Below are positions 23,004 through 25,144 of a stretch of 25,144 bases of DNA, piece after piece (the first letter of the stretch is position 1; every line of letters begins with the position of its first letter). This stretch comes from JASLBX01 sp036374175 (lineage in GTDB: Bacteria > Actinomycetota > Actinomycetes > Jiangellales > Jiangellaceae). The notes beneath the pieces are model-generated. The model saw only the letters and a program-made list of their open reading frames with translations, ran no database searches and was not told where the DNA came from. The stretch spans positions 1 through 25,144 of the forward strand of contig DASUUH010000017.1 in the NCBI GenBank assembly GCA_036374175.1, in the 5' to 3' direction. Made by a program: the position numbers and the translations under genes.

Positions 23004-23791
23004 TCGTCCGCGTGGAGTCCGAGGCCTACGCCGTCCGGTCCGGCCAGGGTGAGCCGGGCGGCCTCGACGACGTACTCGGCCTCGGCCGCGAAGATCGCCT
23101 GCATGGCTTCGTCGACCTCGCGGAGCTCCGCCGGGCACGCCGGGTCGGTCTGGACTGTGTCGGTGAACTGGAGGAACTCGTCGCCGCGCTCCACACCACC
23201 TTCGAAGTCGCGGCAGCCGCTGCTGGCAGTGAACTGCTCACCTTCGATGAGCAGCCACGCCGAGCCCTCCGCTCCAGCCCACATCGAGCTCGCAGCCTCC
23301 CCGGAGATGACGGTGTCCACCAGCCACCGGGTGCCCTCGAGGGGTCGGTCCGGGTCGGCGACTTCGCGGTTCAGCAGGACTATTTCGGTGTCGGCAGTGG
23401 TCAACGTCAAACGGTCGCCGTCGAGCGACCAGGCTGGAGAGTTCTGCAGGAACGCCATGAGCCACTCGTCTTGAGCGTGCAGCGCCGGATCGCAGCCCAT
23501 CTCGGTGCCGCCCATCAGGCCGACTTCGAGCCGATCGTCATCGATGGAGACCTCGCCGAAGAGGTGGTTGCAGCCGGCGTTCGCAGAGATCTGCCCGTCC
23601 GTGGTGAAGTCCAAAAAGATGCGGGTGCCGTCGACCAGCTCACGAGCCTGCCCGTGCTCGGTGACTGATTCGAAGAGGAATGTCAGGCCGGCCAGCTCAC
23701 GGTCGCTGCTGGTGCTCGCGCCGCCGCCATCGCCGCGGCCGCAACTGCCGGCGAGCAGGGCGGCCACAACTACGATCATCATCCATCGCAC
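23000..23791 (-). CDS. Lipoprotein with two META domains
   Basis: A 263-aa predicted lipoprotein. A short hydrophobic signal ends in ALLAGSC, so Cys17 is the likely lipidation site, though Ala at -3 is not the ideal lipobox residue. A Gly/Ser linker is followed by two META (HslJ-like) domains at about 33-135 and 149-255. The first contains GTRIFLDFTTDGQISANAGCNHLFG, and the second a matching TxSSGCRDFEGG pattern. META proteins are linked to heat or antibiotic tolerance in some bacteria; no precise role is assigned. The start is uncertain: GTG at 23791, or an ATG three or four codons later. It lies 56 nt downstream of the DUF1707/TM2 gene on the same strand. Confidence 0.82.
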   Translation of the reverse strand: MRWMMIVVVAALLAGSCGRGDGGGASTSSDRELAGLTFLFESVTEHGQARELVDGTRIFLDFTTDGQISANAGCNHLFGEVSIDDDRLEVGLMGGTEMGCDPALHAQDEWLMAFLQNSPAWSLDGDRLTLTTADTEIVLLNREVADPDRPLEGTRWLVDTVISGEAASSMWAGAEGSAWLLIEGEQFTASSGCRDFEGGVERGDEFLQFTDTVQTDPACPAELREVDEAMQAIFAAEAEYVVEAARLTLAGPDGVGLGLHADE

Positions 23792-23847
23792 GGTTGTCAG
23801 ACGCTACCGGTCGGCGGGCGGTTCCGCCGTACGTCAGCACGCGGTCC

Positions 23848-24351
23848 TTACGTCCACCGGCGCATGGGAGCGCCCCGACCGTCCCGGAACGCACCAATGG
23901 CAAGAACGATCAGGTCCACCAACGCCCAGATGCCGGTGACGACGACCCCGATAAGTGTCAACGTGAGCACCAGCATGGCCACGCCTGATCCGACCCTTCC
24001 GGCGTAGAACCGGTGGGCGCCGAACATGCCGAGGAAGAAGCAGAGGACGAAGGCGGGCAGGATCGTCCGCTCGCTGGCGTGGGGATCTGCTGGGTACACC
24101 AGCGGCTGGGGCGCCATCGCAGGCTGCAAGCGGTGGGGAACGATGTCGTCGATCACGGTGCCCAGCTCGCCGTGGGTCTTGGCGGCGTAAACGGCCCCGA
24201 GCCGATCGTCCAGTTCGTCCAACTGCAGGCGTCCGTCGTCAAGAGCACTGCGAATGAGCCTGGCGACCTCCTCGCGCTCTTCATCGGTCGCTCGTAGCTG
24301 CGGCGCATGATCGCGGGGGTCGTACGGCGCAACAGACGGTGGGACGGTCAT
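23848..24351 (-). CDS. DUF1707 and TM2 domain membrane protein
   Basis: A 167-aa protein. The N-terminal DUF1707 segment (about 23-69: EREEVARLIRSALDDGRLQLDELDDRL, then HGELGTVIDDI) is a short helical module almost confined to actinobacteria. It is followed by a TM2 domain (about 97-155) with two helices, the first holding LGMFGAHRFYAGRV, a TM2 hallmark. The start ATG at 24351 comes 4 nt after the guaA stop, and the ribosome site GGGAG (24359-24363) lies within the last guaA codons, so translation may be coupled to guaA. No function is established; a membrane-associated regulatory role is a guess. Confidence 0.85.
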   Translation of the reverse strand: MTVPPSVAPYDPRDHAPQLRATDEEREEVARLIRSALDDGRLQLDELDDRLGAVYAAKTHGELGTVIDDIVPHRLQPAMAPQPLVYPADPHASERTILPAFVLCFFLGMFGAHRFYAGRVGSGVAMLVLTLTLIGVVVTGIWALVDLIVLAIGAFRDGRGAPMRRWT

Positions 24352-24355
24352 GGTG

Positions 24356-25144
24356 CTACTCCCACTCGATAGTGCCGGGCGGTTTGCTCGTGACATCCAA
24401 GACTACGCGGTTCACCTCGCGAACCTCATTGGTGATTCGGGTCGAGATGCGCTCCAGCAGCTCGTACGGCAACCGGGACCAGTCGGCCGTCATCGCGTCT
24501 TCCGAGCTCACCGGGCGCAGGACGATCGGGTGCCCGTAGGTACGTCCGTCCCCCTGCACACCCACCGACCGGACGTCCGCCAGCAGCACGACCGGGAACT
24601 GCCAGACGGCACGGTCCAAACCGGCGGCAGAAAGCTCCTCGCGGGCGATGGCGTCCGCGCGGCGCAGAACGGTCAACCGGTCACCGGTCACCTCACCCAC
24701 AACGCGGATGGCCAGGCCCGGGCCGGGGAAGGGGTGCCGCCAGACGATTTCGGGAGGCAGCCCCAACTGCTCGCCCACCGCCCGGACCTCGTCCTTGAAC
24801 AAGCTCCGCAGCGGCTCGACGAGCTCGAACTCCAGGTCGTCGGGTAGTCCGCCCACGTTGTGGTGACTCTTGATGTTGGCCGCGCCCTCTCCCCCGCCGG
24901 ACTCGACGACGTCCGGGTAGAGCGTGCCCTGGACGAGGAACTGGACCTGCTCACCGTGTGCTCCTGCGTCGGCGACGATGTCGCGGGCCGCCTGCTCGAA
25001 GGCACGGATGAACTCGCGGCCGATGATCTTGCGCTTCTGCTCGGGGTCGGTGACGCCCTGCAGCGCCTTGAGGAACTGGCCCGCGGCATCGACCACGTGC
25101 AGGTCGACGCCGGTGGCGGCCACGAAATCGCGCTCCACCTGCTC
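24356..25144 (-). CDS. guaA: GMP synthase (glutamine-hydrolysing), C-terminal part; runs off the window
   Basis: The visible 262 residues are the end of GMP synthase, which aminates XMP to GMP with glutamine and ATP, the final step of guanine nucleotide synthesis. Recognisable segments are VQGTLYPDVVES, KSHHNVGGLP, HPFPGPGLAIR and the near-invariant C-terminus KPPGTIEWE. The glutaminase domain and the ATP-pyrophosphatase P-loop should lie beyond the right edge. The reading frame continues through the last bases of the window, so no start is present here and the gene is partial because of the window, not broken. Confidence 0.97.
   Translation of the reverse strand, partial: EQVERDFVAATGVDLHVVDAAGQFLKALQGVTDPEQKRKIIGREFIRAFEQAARDIVADAGAHGEQVQFLVQGTLYPDVVESGGGEGAANIKSHHNVGGLPDDLEFELVEPLRSLFKDEVRAVGEQLGLPPEIVWRHPFPGPGLAIRVVGEVTGDRLTVLRRADAIAREELSAAGLDRAVWQFPVVLLADVRSVGVQGDGRTYGHPIVLRPVSSEDAMTADWSRLPYELLERISTRITNEVREVNRVVLDVTSKPPGTIEWE

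Overview
The window is about 25 kb of high-GC, gene-dense chromosome from an actinobacterium (Actinomycetota). The supporting signs are GTG starts, many 4-nt start/stop overlaps, PspC-type sensor kinases, DUF1707 and AbiEi/DUF559 families, and a mycobacterial/streptomycete-like cytidine deaminase. The gene mix resembles Streptomyces, Jiangella or Nocardioides neighbourhoods, but I cannot fix the genus. No rRNA, tRNA, CRISPR array, insertion sequence or prophage was seen. No stretch longer than about 165 bp lacks a gene or a described element.

Layout. (1) 44-7406, minus strand: a purine/nucleoside ABC uptake operon, made of a BMP-family lipoprotein, a double-NBD ATPase, two BPD_transp_2 permeases and cytidine deaminase. 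It continues, with overlapping or near-touching genes, into a small membrane protein and a trypsin-like protease with no signal peptide. A strong hairpin separates the lipoprotein gene from the ATPase gene. (2) 7565-9145, minus: the catalytic (large) subunit of a methylmalonyl-CoA-type mutase without its B12 domain. (3) 9169-10385: a lone plus-strand AbiEi-wHTH/DUF559 nuclease gene bracketed by two almost identical 53/54-nt palindromic repeats. It interrupts an otherwise all-minus block of about 17 kb and is the best candidate for a mobile or poorly described element. (4) 10393-17382, minus: pcrA helicase, then a tightly overlapping DUF4129 - membrane protein - MoxR ATPase - DUF58 - membrane protein series, ending in a degenerate receiver-like protein. 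(5) 17508-17840, plus: a small ABM-fold protein; 17904-18260, minus: a 4-TM membrane protein. (6) 18367-21982: an envelope-stress-type module, with a PspC-domain histidine kinase and LuxR/NarL regulator (minus) divergent from a PspC plus LiaF-like protein and a 68-aa membrane protein (plus). The shared promoter region is rich in inverted repeats. (7) 21993-25144, minus: guaA (partial at the right edge), a DUF1707/TM2 protein, a double-META lipoprotein and a GlpQ-like glycerophosphodiester phosphodiesterase.

Functionally, most of the window is salvage and housekeeping (nucleoside import plus deamination, GMP synthesis, DNA repair helicase, propionyl-CoA/branched-chain carbon metabolism) mixed with cell-envelope surveillance (Psp/Lia-like two-component system, MoxR/DUF58 chaperone-like operon). 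The DUF559 cassette is the accessory exception. All product calls come from motif recognition by eye; no database search was run.
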